Assembly (NCBI RefSeq): GCF_016466415.2
Contig: NZ_CP066771.1
Coordinates: forward strand, 1,860,001 to 1,924,000
Direction of reading: 5' to 3'
From: Ralstonia pickettii
Lineage (GTDB): Bacteria > Pseudomonadota > Gammaproteobacteria > Burkholderiales > Burkholderiaceae
DNA: 64,000 bases
A model generated the notes under the pieces. It worked only from the letters and a program-made list of their open reading frames with translations, did no database searches and was not told where the DNA came from. Positions 54,819-64,000 of this stretch are shown here, one piece after another (position 1 is the stretch's first letter; each line of letters opens with the position of its first letter). A program made the translations under genes and the position numbers.

Positions 54819-55691
54819 TCAGGCCAGTGCGTCGGCCGGTTGCTTCTGCAGGAGCGCCAGAAGCTCGGCGATCTCGCGGCGCATGTTGCGACGATCGACG
54901 ATCATGTCGATGGCCCCCTTCTGCAGCAGGAATTCAGCGCGCTGGAAACCTTCCGGCAGCTTCTCGCGCACGGTCTGCTCGATGACGCGCGGCCCGGCAA
55001 AGCCGATCAGGGCCTTCGGCTCGGCAATCACCACGTCGCCCATGAAGGCGAAGCTGGCGGACACGCCGCCCATGGTTGGATCGGTCAGCACGCTGATGAA
55101 CGGCAGCTTGGCTTCCGCCAGCTTCTGGATCATCGACGTCGTCTTGGCCATCTGCATGAGCGACAGCAGGCTTTCCTGCATGCGCGCACCACCAGTGGCC
55201 GACACGCAGATGAACGGCACCTTTTGCTCCAGGGCCATCTGCGCGCCGCGCGTGAAGCGCTCGCCCACCACGGAGCCCATCGAGCCGCCCATGAATTCGA
55301 ACTCGAAGCAGGCCACAACGACCGGCAGCGCGTGAATGGCACCGCCCATCACGACCATGGCGTCGGTTTCACCCGTGTCGTCCATCGCCGCCTTGATGCG
55401 GTCGGGATACTTCTTCGTGTCCTTGAACTTCAGGGCGTCGACGGGAACGATCTCCTGGCCCAGCTCATAGCGGCCTTCGGCGTCCAGCAGTGCGTCCAGG
55501 CGGGCACGGGCGCCGATGCGCATATGGTGGTCGCACTTCGGGCAGACGTGCAGGTTGGCCTCGACGTCGGTCCGATACAGCACCGACTCGCAAGCCGGGC
55601 ATTTGACCCACAGGCCTTCGGGAATGCCCTTGCGCTGCGACGGGTCGGTCTGTTGGATCTTGGGCGGCAGCAGTTTGTCTAGCCAGCTCAT
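54819..55691 (-). CDS. accD: Acetyl-CoA carboxylase carboxyltransferase beta subunit
   Basis: 290 residues. The N-terminal zinc finger has Cys31, Cys34, Cys50 and Cys53 (CPAC...CPKC). The crotonase-fold carboxyltransferase core includes [42 protein letters not shown] and [17 protein letters not shown]. It makes malonyl-CoA with AccA. It lies 30 bases after trpA. Confidence 0.97.
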   Translation of the reverse strand: MSWLDKLLPPKIQQTDPSQRKGIPEGLWVKCPACESVLYRTDVEANLHVCPKCDHHMRIGARARLDALLDAEGRYELGQEIVPVDALKFKDTKKYPDRIKAAMDDTGETDAMVVMGGAIHALPVVVACFEFEFMGGSMGSVVGERFTRGAQMALEQKVPFICVSATGGARMQESLLSLMQMAKTTSMIQKLAEAKLPFISVLTDPTMGGVSASFAFMGDVVIAEPKALIGFAGPRVIEQTVREKLPEGFQRAEFLLQKGAIDMIVDRRNMRREIAELLALLQKQPADALA

Positions 55692-55721
55692 GCGTGCTCC
55701 TTGAATGCAGTTTCGCCGAGA

Positions 55722-56519
55722 TCAGGCGTCGAGCGCCTGGCGAATCTCCGCGATGAAATCAGTCAAGTATTGTACCGCTTGTTCGCGAGGTGCTTCTTCA
55801 AGCAATTGCACAATGCGGGATCCGATGACTACCGCATCCGCCACACCGCTGATCGCACGTGCCGTTGCCGCATCACGGATGCCGAAACCGACACCTACTG
55901 GCAGCCGCGCGTGCTGGCGGATTTGCGGGATCCGTGCAGCGACCGCATCCAGGTCGATGGTGGCCGCGCCAGTCACGCCCTTGAGCGAGACGTAATAGAT
56001 GTAGCCGCTCGCCACACGGGCGATCTGCGCGATGCGTGCTTCGGTGGACGTGGGCGCCAGCAGGAAGATCGGATCGATACCGGCGGCGCGCATGGTCTTG
56101 GCAAAGGCCTCGCATTCTTCCGGCGGATAGTCGACCACGAGCACGCCGTCCACGCCCGCTTCGGATGCAGCCTTGGCAAAGGCTTCTACGCCCATGCGCT
56201 CAATCGGATTGGCGTAACCCATGAGCACCACCGGGGTGGTCGAATTGGTGGTGCGAAATGCCCGCACATACTCCAGCACCGTACGCAGACCGACCTTCTT
56301 GGCCAATGCACGCTCGGACGCACGTTGGATCACCGGGCCATCGGCCATCGGGTCGGAAAACGGCACGCCCAGTTCGATGACGTTGGAGCCGCCCTTGACC
56401 AGCGCGTGCATCAGGTCGACCGTCATTTCGGGGTACGGGTCGCCCGCCGTGATGAACGGAATCAGGCCCTTGCGGCCCTGTGCGGACAATTGTGAGAACG
56501 TTTGAGCGATGCGGGACAT
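55722..56519 (-). CDS. trpA: Tryptophan synthase alpha subunit
   Basis: 265 residues. TIM barrel with the catalytic pair: the glutamate in [20 protein letters not shown] and the aspartate of the following strand-loop region. PPEECEAF and the phosphate-binding GVGFGIRDA also fit. It cleaves indole-glycerol phosphate and passes indole to TrpB. It is separated from trpB by the methyltransferase gene, which ends 14 bases upstream. Confidence 0.97.
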   Translation of the reverse strand: MSRIAQTFSQLSAQGRKGLIPFITAGDPYPEMTVDLMHALVKGGSNVIELGVPFSDPMADGPVIQRASERALAKKVGLRTVLEYVRAFRTTNSTTPVVLMGYANPIERMGVEAFAKAASEAGVDGVLVVDYPPEECEAFAKTMRAAGIDPIFLLAPTSTEARIAQIARVASGYIYYVSLKGVTGAATIDLDAVAARIPQIRQHARLPVGVGFGIRDAATARAISGVADAVVIGSRIVQLLEEAPREQAVQYLTDFIAEIRQALDA

Positions 56520-56533
56520 AGGGGGATCAGGTT

Positions 56534-57355
56534 TCAGGCGACCTTGATGGTCTCAGGCGCCTGCGATTCAGTCGGTTGCGCGTTGGCGTCAGCGGCGGCA
56601 TGCACAGCAGCCACCCGTTCGCGCGCCACGCGGCAATAGTCGGCGTTGATCTCGAAGCCGGCGAAGCGGCGGCCTAGCCTTGCACACGCGGCCGCCGTGG
56701 TGCCGCTGCCCAGAAACGGATCCAGCACGAGGCCGCCCGGCGGGCAGCTTGCCAGGATCATGCGTTCCACCAGTTCCAGCGGCTTTTGCGTCGGGTGCTC
56801 GGCGCGCTCCGGGTCTTGCCGGTGCAGGCGCGACACGCTCCACACGTCCTTCGGGTTGTAGCCGACTTCCAGCCACTTCTTGCCCTCGAAACGCTTGCGG
56901 CTGCGCGCCTTCTTCGTTTCGGCGTCGTACGGAATGCGCACGGCGTCGACATCGAAGTAGTAATCGCGCGAAGCGGCAAAAAAGCCGATGTTGTCGTGCA
57001 CCGACGAGAACTTGCGCGTGCTGCCGCCCATGCTCGGCACCCGGCGGTCCCAGATGATCTCGTTGACCATGGTCAGGCGCTGCTTGAGCATCACGAACAG
57101 TTCCGGCGCGTATTGCCACGTGCAGAACAGGTAGAGCGATCCGTTGCGCGCCAGCTTGGGCCGCACCGCATCGATCCAGCGTTCGGACCAGGCGAGGTAG
57201 GCATCGCCCGACAGTTTGTCGGAATCGTTGCCGTAATCCTTGCCCAGCCCGTACGGCGGATCGGCGATGACGAGGTCGACGCTACCGTCGGCCAGATGCC
57301 CGACCCCGGTAATGCAGTCCTCGTTGAAGATGCCGTCGATGGCGCGCTCGGTCAT
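56534..57355 (-). CDS. Beta-class site-specific DNA methyltransferase within the trp operon
   Basis: 273 residues, ATG 57355. Motif IV DPPY (Asp32-Tyr35) precedes the SAM-binding motif I ([27 protein letters not shown], near residue 215), the order of beta-class N6-adenine or N4-cytosine enzymes. [14 protein letters not shown] is the conserved lead-in to motif I. No restriction endonuclease is near. It sits between trpB and trpA with 16- and 14-base gaps. From memory, Ralstonia carries a conserved orphan methyltransferase here that methylates adenine in GTWWAC (M.RsoORF1982P); this identity was not checked. Confidence 0.92.
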   Translation of the reverse strand: MTERAIDGIFNEDCITGVGHLADGSVDLVIADPPYGLGKDYGNDSDKLSGDAYLAWSERWIDAVRPKLARNGSLYLFCTWQYAPELFVMLKQRLTMVNEIIWDRRVPSMGGSTRKFSSVHDNIGFFAASRDYYFDVDAVRIPYDAETKKARSRKRFEGKKWLEVGYNPKDVWSVSRLHRQDPERAEHPTQKPLELVERMILASCPPGGLVLDPFLGSGTTAAACARLGRRFAGFEINADYCRVARERVAAVHAAADANAQPTESQAPETIKVA

Positions 57356-57371
57356 GCGTGTGCCAGTGCCG

Positions 57372-58565
57372 TTAGAGTTGGATGCCGGAGACTTCTGCGA
57401 CGGTATGCATGTCCTTGTCGCCGCGGCCCGACAGGTTCACGAGCAGGATCTTGTCTTTGGGCAGCGTCGGCGCCAGCTTGCACGCATACGCCAGCGCATG
57501 GCTCGATTCCAGCGCCGGGATGATGCCCTCCATGCGGCACAGGTCATGGAAGGATTGCAGCGCTTCCTTGTCGGTAATGCCGACGTATTCCGCGCGCTGT
57601 ACATCCTTCAACCAGGCGTGTTCCGGACCGACGCCCGGATAATCGAGCCCGGCCGAGATCGAATGCGTCTCGATGATCTGGCCGTCTTCATCCTGCAGCA
57701 GATAGGTGCGGTTGCCGTGCAGCACGCCAGGCGAGCCGCCCGTGAGCGACGCGGCGTGGCGGCCGGTCTCGATGCCCTCGCCCGCTGCTTCCACGCCGAT
57801 CAGCTTCACGTCGACATGGTCGATGTACGGGTAGAAGATGCCCATGGCGTTGGAGCCGCCGCCCACGCAGGCGATCACGGCGTCCGGCTGGCGCCCGGTC
57901 ATCTCTGGCATCTGCACCTTGCATTCCTCGCCGATCACGGCCTGGAAGTCACGCACCATCATCGGATACGGGTGCGGGCCCGCCACCGTGCCGATGATGT
58001 AGAACGTGTCTGCCACGTTGGTTACCCAGTCGCGCATCGCTTCGTTCAGCGCGTCCTTGAGCGTGCGCGATCCCGATTCCACTGGCACCACCGTCGCGCC
58101 CAGCAGCTTCATGCGGTAGACGTTGGCGGCCTGGCGGCGCACGTCTTCGCTGCCCATGTAGACGACGCATTCCATGCCGTAGCGCGCAGCAATCGTGGCG
58201 GTGGCGACACCATGCTGGCCGGCGCCGGTTTCGGCAATCACGCGCGGCTTGCCCATGCGGCGCGCCAGCAGCGCCTGGCCGATCACGTTGTTCACCTTGT
58301 GCGCGCCGGTGTGGTTCAGGTCTTCGCGCTTCAGGTAAATCTGTGCGCCGCCGCAGTGTTCGGTCAGGCGGCGCGCGTGATAGATGGGCGACGGGCGGCC
58401 GACGAAGTGCTTCAGCTCGTATTCGTATTCCTTGATGAACTCGGGATCGTGCTGGTAGCGCGCATAGGCGTCGCGCAATTCATCCAGCGCGTGGGACAGC
58501 GTTTCCGCAACGAAGGTGCCGCCGTAGGGGCCAAAATGGCCGTGGGCGTCGGGCAGGTTGTACAT
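57372..58565 (-). CDS. trpB: Tryptophan synthase beta subunit
   Basis: 397 residues. PLP enzyme joining indole and serine. The PLP lysine is in [11 protein letters not shown], the catalytic glutamate follows in AETGAGQHG, and the phosphate loop is GGGSNAMG. Full length for TrpB1. It lies 96 bases after trpF. Confidence 0.98.
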   Translation of the reverse strand: MYNLPDAHGHFGPYGGTFVAETLSHALDELRDAYARYQHDPEFIKEYEYELKHFVGRPSPIYHARRLTEHCGGAQIYLKREDLNHTGAHKVNNVIGQALLARRMGKPRVIAETGAGQHGVATATIAARYGMECVVYMGSEDVRRQAANVYRMKLLGATVVPVESGSRTLKDALNEAMRDWVTNVADTFYIIGTVAGPHPYPMMVRDFQAVIGEECKVQMPEMTGRQPDAVIACVGGGSNAMGIFYPYIDHVDVKLIGVEAAGEGIETGRHAASLTGGSPGVLHGNRTYLLQDEDGQIIETHSISAGLDYPGVGPEHAWLKDVQRAEYVGITDKEALQSFHDLCRMEGIIPALESSHALAYACKLAPTLPKDKILLVNLSGRGDKDMHTVAEVSGIQL

Positions 58566-58661
58566 GGCAGTCTCTCGAGGCGTCCGCCGAGGTCAGGATG
58601 GAAGACCCGTCAGCGGAGATATTCAGGAAGGCGTGCGTCGCGAGAGACCAGCCAGATCGGC

Positions 58662-59381
58662 TCAGGCTTGAACCGATGCGCCCAGGGCAGCATTGGCCTC
58701 GCGGACCGCACGCACAAATGCGGTCATCCGGGCGTGGTCTTTCACGCCCCGTGCGGCTTCGATTCCGCTGCTGACGTCAACAGCGTACGGCCGCACGCGT
58801 TCAATCGCGCCAGCGACGTTTTGCGCGCTCAACCCACCACTCAAAACGAGCCGAGGAGCGGCGCTTGTGGTTGGCAAGGATGGCGATTGCGGGAGCCATT
58901 GCGGAGGAATGAGGGTCCAGTCGAAAACATGGCCGCCGCCGCCATAACCCTCGACAAATGCGTCGAGCAGCAGGCCTTGGGCAGCGGCAAACCGATCCGC
59001 GAATTCTACCAAATCGGCCCCGGGCTGAACACGCAGGGCGCGCAACCAGGGCAGCCCTACCTTTCCGGCGATCTCGGCGCACAGCTCCGCCGGCTCATCA
59101 CCGTGGAACTGAAGCAACGTCAGCGGCACTTGGTCGAGCACGCGTGCCACATCATCGGCACTGGCGTTGACGAACAGGCCCGTCACGGTGACGAACGGAC
59201 CGGCGCGATGCGCCAGCTCTGCCGCCCGCTCGATGGTGACGTAACGCGGACTGGGCGGATAGAAAACGAGCCCGATCGCATCGGCGCCGATTGCGACGGC
59301 GTGATCGACATCGGCCGGCTGGGTCAGGCCACACAGCTTGATACGGGTACGGTGCAACGGCATGGCGGAAGCGGGATTCAC
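58662..59381 (-). CDS. trpF: Phosphoribosylanthranilate isomerase
   Basis: 239 residues from GTG 59381, which overlaps the truA stop (GTGA); ATG 59363 is an alternative giving 233. TIM barrel with the catalytic cysteine in IKLCGLTQ and the aspartate in [14 protein letters not shown]. Third step of the tryptophan branch. Coupled to truA. Confidence 0.95.
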   Translation of the reverse strand: MNPASAMPLHRTRIKLCGLTQPADVDHAVAIGADAIGLVFYPPSPRYVTIERAAELAHRAGPFVTVTGLFVNASADDVARVLDQVPLTLLQFHGDEPAELCAEIAGKVGLPWLRALRVQPGADLVEFADRFAAAQGLLLDAFVEGYGGGGHVFDWTLIPPQWLPQSPSLPTTSAAPRLVLSGGLSAQNVAGAIERVRPYAVDVSSGIEAARGVKDHARMTAFVRAVREANAALGASVQA

Positions 59382-60202
59382 AGGCCGGCGTGCTCGTCGA
59401 ACACGCCGCGAAACAGGCTGGACGAAGCCGGAGACGCCGGCAACGAGAAGGCATCAGGATAGCCGACCTCGGCCAGATACAGGCCGTCGGGCATGAAAGT
59501 TGGCGCGGCGGCCACGCGGCTGCGGGCGGCCAGCACGTCGCCCATCCAGGACACCGGCTGGCGGCCGCGCCCGATCGCCACGAGGCAGCCCATGATGTTG
59601 CGCACCATGTGGTGCAGGAACGCGCTGCCGCGAATGCGCACGAACACCCATTCGCCCTCGCCTCGCACCTCCACTGAATACATCGTTTTGACGGGCGACT
59701 TGGCTTGGCATTCGGCCGCGCGGAAGGACGAGAAATCGTGCTCGCCGACCAGTACCTGGGCCGCCTCGTTCATGGCTTCAACGTCAAGGGATTGGCCTGG
59801 CGGAAGCATCACGTAGCCCGCCTTGTCTTCGAGCAGCGGTGCCCGCGTCGGACCAAAGGTCAGTGCGTAGTAATACGTGCGGCGGTGCGCGGAGAATCGC
59901 GCGTGGAAACCCTCCGGCATCTCCTGCGCCCATCGCACGGCCACCGTGGGGGGTAGAAAGGCGTTGGTGCCGCGCACCCACGAAAACGGCTCGCGCACGA
60001 GATCGGTATCCAGATGCACCACCTGGCCCAGCGCATGCACACCGGCATCGGTGCGGCCGGCCACCGTAGTCGGCAGCGCCACGCCGGCAAATTGCCGCAG
60101 CGCCGACTCCAGCACGTCTTGCACGGTATTGCCGTGCGGCTGCGATTGCCAACCCGAAAACGCGGCACCGTCGTACTGGATGCCAAGCGCGATGCGCGTC
60201 AT
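59378..60202 (-). CDS. truA: tRNA pseudouridine(38-40) synthase
   Basis: 274 residues, ATG 60202. The catalytic aspartate is in [14 protein letters not shown]. The N-terminal [19 protein letters not shown] and the later [11 protein letters not shown] are diagnostic. Modifies the anticodon stem of many tRNAs. First gene after the fimV terminator, so it probably opens the truA-trpF-trpB transcript. Confidence 0.97.
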   Translation of the reverse strand: MTRIALGIQYDGAAFSGWQSQPHGNTVQDVLESALRQFAGVALPTTVAGRTDAGVHALGQVVHLDTDLVREPFSWVRGTNAFLPPTVAVRWAQEMPEGFHARFSAHRRTYYYALTFGPTRAPLLEDKAGYVMLPPGQSLDVEAMNEAAQVLVGEHDFSSFRAAECQAKSPVKTMYSVEVRGEGEWVFVRIRGSAFLHHMVRNIMGCLVAIGRGRQPVSWMGDVLAARSRVAAAPTFMPDGLYLAEVGYPDAFSLPASPASSSLFRGVFDEHAGL

Positions 60203-60224
60203 GCCGTGTGAATCCTCGTGCGGA

Positions 60225-60260
60225 AAGAAAAACGCCGGCAGGATACCACCCTGCCGGCGC
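60225..60260 (-). terminator. Intrinsic terminator after fimV
   Basis: GCCGGCAGG-GTGGTAT-CCTGCCGGC on the minus strand followed by GTTTTTCTTTC. Confidence 0.93.
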
Positions 60261-60285
60261 TGTCGATGGCGTAAGACGCGTGGCG

Positions 60286-63192
60286 TCAGCCGATCTGGCG
60301 CATCAAGGCTTGCGCCTCGGCGTGGAACGAGGGATCGCCCAGGTCCAGCACTTCCTGCAGCAGTTCGCGGGCACCTTCCTTGTCGCCAATCTCGATGTAA
60401 GCCTTGGCCAGATCGAACTTGATCTGCAGATCGCGTACACCATCGGCGCCATGCTCGCCCGACAGCGTGTGCGGCAGGTTGGTGTCCAGACGGATGGCCG
60501 ATTGCGGTTCGTCGTTGGCGACTTCAGCGTGCTCTGCGTGATGCGGCTCGGATTCGAAGTGCATCGGGGCCTGCGACAGGTCGGTTGGCTGGGCCCAGCT
60601 CGGCAGGCTGTCCTCTGCGGCAACCGAGGCTGCAGGAGCAGCCGTTTCTGCAGCAGGCGGCGTCGGGTTCAGATCCAGCGACAAGTCCGACAGATCCATA
60701 TGCAGCGGGGGCGCGGCAACGGGCTGATAAGCCTCGCCAGCGTGCGCGTTGAACTGCGGCAGATCCGCTTCAGGTTCGGCATGCACCTTGAAGATGTCCG
60801 AAGCCTCTTCGGGCGCAGTGATCGGCTCGCCTGCCGCCGGCGCCGGGAACGACTCCAGCGGCAGATCGAAATCGGCCAGTTGCGGTGCCTTGGTCGACGG
60901 CGCGGACGGATCCAGATCCGGAGACAGCGTGGTCCAGTCGTCACCGCGACGGGTGGTCTGGCCCGTCACCGTTGGGCTGAAGGCCTCGGCGGCCACCGCG
61001 GCACCCACACCTGCCAGCGCAGCCGCACCTGCGACTGCGGCACCTGAGTGGCTCGGTTCAGCATGCGCTTCGGCACCGGGATGGTGTCCATCACCCTGCA
61101 CCGTCAGATACAGCGGGTTGGCCGGATCGAACTTGCGGCCCATTGCGGCAGCCTCTGCCCATTCAGGCGAGGCCGCGCCAACTTGCGCCAGCATCTCTTC
61201 AGCAATGGTCTGGAAGCCGTGGGCATCCTGACGATTGGCGTAAATTTCCATCAACTTCAGGCGAATGGCTTGGCGCTCCGGATGTTGCTCCAGTGCCTCG
61301 CGCAGGATTTCTTCGGCTTGCACGTCGCGGCCGTAGGCGATGTAGACATCGGCCTCAGCAATCGGGTCGACTTCATTGCTCTCGTTGCCGCCGCCAATGC
61401 GGAAATCCGCACCGAACACGCTGTGCTGCGAGGTGTCGACACTTTGACCGCCGGCCGCACCAAACAGAGAGTTGGCGCCCGCCATCACAGTGCTTTCCTG
61501 TGACAACAGGCTGTCCTGGAAGCCATGTGCCTGCTCAGGTTTCTGCTGGCGACGGCGATACACCACCAGACCACCCAGCAGCGCGATCACCAAGCCGCCC
61601 AGACCCAGGGCCATCGGGTTGCCCAGCAGCGACGAAAGGAACGATTCTTCTTGAACCGGGGGAGGCGGGGCCACAACCACCGGCGCCTTCTTCGGCGCGG
61701 CAGCCGGAGCCGACGCAGCAGGCACCGGTGCATTGGCAGTTGCTTGCGGAGCCGAGGCTGCAGCCACAGTCGCCGATGCGGCCTCCGGTGCGGAAGCCGC
61801 CGCAGCAGCCGTCGCCGACGAAGCCGGGGCAGCAGCCGCCGTTTCCGCCGGAACCCCTGCAACAGGAGCCGGGGCAGACGCAGCCGCCGGTGCCGGCGCA
61901 TTGGCCGCGGCCACTGCCGGCGCGGCCGTCGACGGCGCAGCACCAGCGGCCGGCTTGGCAGCACTGGCTGCCTTGGCCAGTTCAGCGTTCTTCAATTCAA
62001 CCAGGCGCTGCATGTCGGAGAGATTCTTCTGCAACTGTGCAACGCGTGATTCCATTTCCTTGAGCGCACGCTCCTTGGCGACGAGTTCCTCATCGCGAGC
62101 CGCGGCCGCACCGGCCTTGCCTGCGCGGTCGGCCTTGGAGAGACGCAGTTCGTCACGGCCGCTGGCAGCCGGCGTGGCTTGATCTTGCACACGGGCCGAC
62201 ACACTGCCGCTCTGTTGGCGGGCGGAGTCGGTATCCGTCGCTGCGTTGGCCTCAGCCGCCGTTGCGAGGCGGTTGCGGTAGCCGGCAAAGCCGGACGTCT
62301 GCGCGATGACTTCGCGGCGGGCTTCGCGCGCCGGCGTTTTCTGCGCCTCCGCCTGCGACGGCACCTTCAGCACCGAGCCGGTACGCAGCCGGTTGATGTT
62401 GCCGCCAATGAAAGCGTTGGGGTTGTTGCGATACAGCGCCAGCAGCATCTGGTCGAGCGACACGGCGTCCTGACCTTGCGCGGCCGTCGATGCCACGTCG
62501 TACAGGCTATCGCCACGCTGCACCGTATACGAACCGCCTGGCGTAGCATCGGGCGCAGCGGCAGCAGGAGCTGCTTGCTGCGGACGTGCCGCCTGACGGG
62601 CAGCACGCGGCTGACGTGCCGGAGCCGGTGCGGCGGCGGCCGGGGCCGCGGCTTGCGGTTGGGCAGCCGAAGCAGCCGGCGCCGACTCAACGGCGCCCGG
62701 CGTCGTGGCCTGCACCACCGGCGCCGGCGCGAAATTCTGTGCGGTATTGCTGGAGCCCACCGGGTCCAGCAGGAACGTATAAGCGCGCGAAACGTGGCCG
62801 CTTGCCCAGTTCAAGTCGACCAGAACGTCAACGAACGGCTCTGCGACGGGCTGGGTCGAGCGCAGACGCACCACGTAATTGCCGTTCGACTGGCGTTCCA
62901 GCGAGGCACGCAGCGAGGAGACGATCGGGTTGTAGGTCAGTCCGGCACGCGAATAGGCATCCGGCGCAGCCAATTTGGCGACCAAGTTTTGCGCCTCTTC
63001 GGGCGTCACGCCGGTCAGATCGATTTCGGCCTGCAGCGGCTGGCCGAGGCTGGAACGCACATGCAGCGCGCCGAAACCGGCCGCTTGCGCAGCGGGCTGA
63101 ATCAGCAGCAGGCTTGCCGCGGCAAACGCGACGGCCGACCAGCGAGGACTGCGATGGGACGATTCTCTCCGGCGGTATTGGCTCACCCTCAC
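60286..63192 (-). CDS. fimV: FimV/HubP-family polar organiser protein
   Basis: 968 residues, GTG 63192 with GGAG eight bases upstream. Order: signal peptide ([22 protein letters not shown]), N-terminal FimV domain (residues 40-150), a LysM domain (about 220-285, [16 protein letters not shown]) for peptidoglycan binding, a coiled coil (about 360-405), an Ala/Pro-rich linker, one membrane helix ([22 protein letters not shown] near 535), and an acidic cytoplasmic part. A TPR-like FimV C-terminal motif ([29 protein letters not shown]) closes the protein. Needed for type IV pilus function and polar localisation in relatives. Confidence 0.94.
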   Translation of the reverse strand: MRVSQYRRRESSHRSPRWSAVAFAAASLLLIQPAAQAAGFGALHVRSSLGQPLQAEIDLTGVTPEEAQNLVAKLAAPDAYSRAGLTYNPIVSSLRASLERQSNGNYVVRLRSTQPVAEPFVDVLVDLNWASGHVSRAYTFLLDPVGSSNTAQNFAPAPVVQATTPGAVESAPAASAAQPQAAAPAAAAPAPARQPRAARQAARPQQAAPAAAAPDATPGGSYTVQRGDSLYDVASTAAQGQDAVSLDQMLLALYRNNPNAFIGGNINRLRTGSVLKVPSQAEAQKTPAREARREVIAQTSGFAGYRNRLATAAEANAATDTDSARQQSGSVSARVQDQATPAASGRDELRLSKADRAGKAGAAAARDEELVAKERALKEMESRVAQLQKNLSDMQRLVELKNAELAKAASAAKPAAGAAPSTAAPAVAAANAPAPAAASAPAPVAGVPAETAAAAPASSATAAAAASAPEAASATVAAASAPQATANAPVPAASAPAAAPKKAPVVVAPPPPVQEESFLSSLLGNPMALGLGGLVIALLGGLVVYRRRQQKPEQAHGFQDSLLSQESTVMAGANSLFGAAGGQSVDTSQHSVFGADFRIGGGNESNEVDPIAEADVYIAYGRDVQAEEILREALEQHPERQAIRLKLMEIYANRQDAHGFQTIAEEMLAQVGAASPEWAEAAAMGRKFDPANPLYLTVQGDGHHPGAEAHAEPSHSGAAVAGAAALAGVGAAVAAEAFSPTVTGQTTRRGDDWTTLSPDLDPSAPSTKAPQLADFDLPLESFPAPAAGEPITAPEEASDIFKVHAEPEADLPQFNAHAGEAYQPVAAPPLHMDLSDLSLDLNPTPPAAETAAPAASVAAEDSLPSWAQPTDLSQAPMHFESEPHHAEHAEVANDEPQSAIRLDTNLPHTLSGEHGADGVRDLQIKFDLAKAYIEIGDKEGARELLQEVLDLGDPSFHAEAQALMRQIG

Positions 63193-63578
63193 CTTCGACT
63201 CCGTTATCTTTTAATGTGCAAACGAACTTAACATCAACAAGTTAGCGCAGCAAGTTCACCCAAAACGTGAAATGCTGGATAAGAACCGCCGTCAATTTTT
63301 ATGAAACGACACAATTGGCGAGATTCTGAAGCACCCGACGTACCCCCCGGAATGCGCGTGCTCCATGTGGCGCTAACCCTTCCCCGTGCCCCGTCCACCC
63401 CACGAATGGGCGGACAGCTTTCCCGCCGCTATTGTGTACCAACGTTACAGACCGTGGGCGCCCAGATGGCACAACGCCGCGCAGGCCGCGCGGCGTTGGT
63501 TGAAAAAGCACACTTTCTGTTGTCAGGCCGCAACGACAACGTCGGATACGCGGCCCGATAACGAAAGCAAAGCCTTGA
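63193..63578. other. Intergenic region between asd and fimV
   Basis: 386 bases. An AT-rich part near 63201-63300 probably holds the fimV promoter. An 86-codon plus-strand frame (63301-63561) has no ribosome site or family resemblance and is not called. Confidence 0.5.
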
Positions 63579-64000
63579 TCACTTGCCCAGCAGGATACGG
63601 AGCGTGCGGCGCAACGGCTCAGCGGCACCCCACAGAAGCTGATCGCCGATCACGAAGGCGCTCACATATTCCGGCCCCATGTTGAGCTTGCGCACGCGAC
63701 CCACACCGATTTCCAGGCCACCCGTGATGGATGCCGGCGTCAGTTCCTTCTCGGTGATGCTGCGATCGTTCGGGACCCACTTCACCCACGGGTTGCCGGA
63801 GCGGATGATCTGCTCGATTTCGTCCAGCGGCAGGTCGCGCTTGAGCTTGAGCGTCAGGCCCAGGCTATGGCAGCGCATCGCACCAATCCGCACGCACAGG
63901 CCGTCGACCGGAATCGTCTGCGCTGTGCCCAGAATCTTGTTGACCTCGGCCTGGCCCTTCCACTCTTCCTTCGACTGACCGTTATCGAGCTGCTTGTCGA
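63579..64000 (-). CDS. asd: Aspartate-semialdehyde dehydrogenase, 5' part outside the window
   Basis: The frame is open to the window edge; about 140 C-terminal residues are visible. The sequence has [38 protein letters not shown], with the catalytic-domain histidine segment, and ends with [48 protein letters not shown], typical of the proteobacterial Asd. Lysine, threonine and methionine pathway. It lies upstream of fimV, as in related genomes. Confidence 0.96.
   Translation of the reverse strand, partial: DKQLDNGQSKEEWKGQAEVNKILGTAQTIPVDGLCVRIGAMRCHSLGLTLKLKRDLPLDEIEQIIRSGNPWVKWVPNDRSITEKELTPASITGGLEIGVGRVRKLNMGPEYVSAFVIGDQLLWGAAEPLRRTLRILLGK

Noticed and set aside
56534-57355. Restriction-modification system
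   Set aside because: Only the methyltransferase is present; the neighbours are trpB and trpA.

Overview
The window is a piece of a high-GC beta-proteobacterial chromosome and most resembles Ralstonia (pickettii/solanacearum group). The grounds are the block asd, fimV, truA, trpF, trpB, a DNA methyltransferase, trpA, accD, folC, a SPOR protein, cvpA, purF; the nodI/nodJ-type exporter; the acs plus VC_2705-type symporter pair; PHA phasin; and codon use throughout. The genus is an inference from gene content, not a database match.

Layout. 1-7.9 kb: a tightly coupled operon (start/stop overlaps at several junctions) with two oligopeptide-type ABC permeases, two ATPases, a solute-binding protein, a BAAT-type acyl-CoA thioesterase/acyltransferase fused to a carboxymuconolactone-decarboxylase (CMD)-like domain, and an AhpD-like CxxC protein. 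8-10.7 kb: a two-subunit molybdenum hydroxylase (IorA/IorB type) on the minus strand. 10.9 kb: tRNA-Ser(GGA). 11-18 kb: a small unknown protein, an S15/CocE lipoprotein hydrolase, a chemoreceptor behind a flagellar sigma-28-like promoter, and a pair of membrane proteins including DUF4239. 18-28 kb: acetate uptake and activation (symporter, acsA), a DMT exporter, a UPF0114 protein, class I fumarase, murI and dctA.

28.4-36.7 kb is an anaerobic-life island. On the plus strand: nrdD, a separate 58-residue ORF carrying the glycyl-radical loop, nrdG and a Crp/Fnr regulator, preceded by an FNR-like dyad and two NrdR-box-like sites. Convergent on the minus strand: an NnrS/heme-copper-like membrane protein, ubiU, ubiV, ubiT (oxygen-independent ubiquinone synthesis) and a DGC-type zinc-binding protein, preceded by its own FNR-like dyad. 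Together these cover dNTP supply, quinone supply and probably redox or NO control without oxygen.

36.7-47.7 kb: a tandem AAA+ ATPase; Fur-box-preceded tonB-exbB-exbD and hemP; a GlcG/HbpS protein; several small exported or membrane proteins, including one with three 12-residue repeats and a 24-residue membrane peptide; a phasin; PRC-barrel and glycine-zipper proteins; and nodIJ. 47.7-50.3 kb: two nested IS3-family elements. The inner one, an IS407-type element, interrupts orfA of the outer one and is flanked by a 4-bp duplication, so the original reading frame can be rebuilt. 50.3-64 kb: the conserved purF-to-asd block, all on the minus strand.

The most notable points are the split class III ribonucleotide reductase with its regulatory sites, the ubiUVT/NnrS-like/DGC operon facing it, and the BAAT-CMD fusion operon. 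No CRISPR array, prophage or recognisable defence island was seen.
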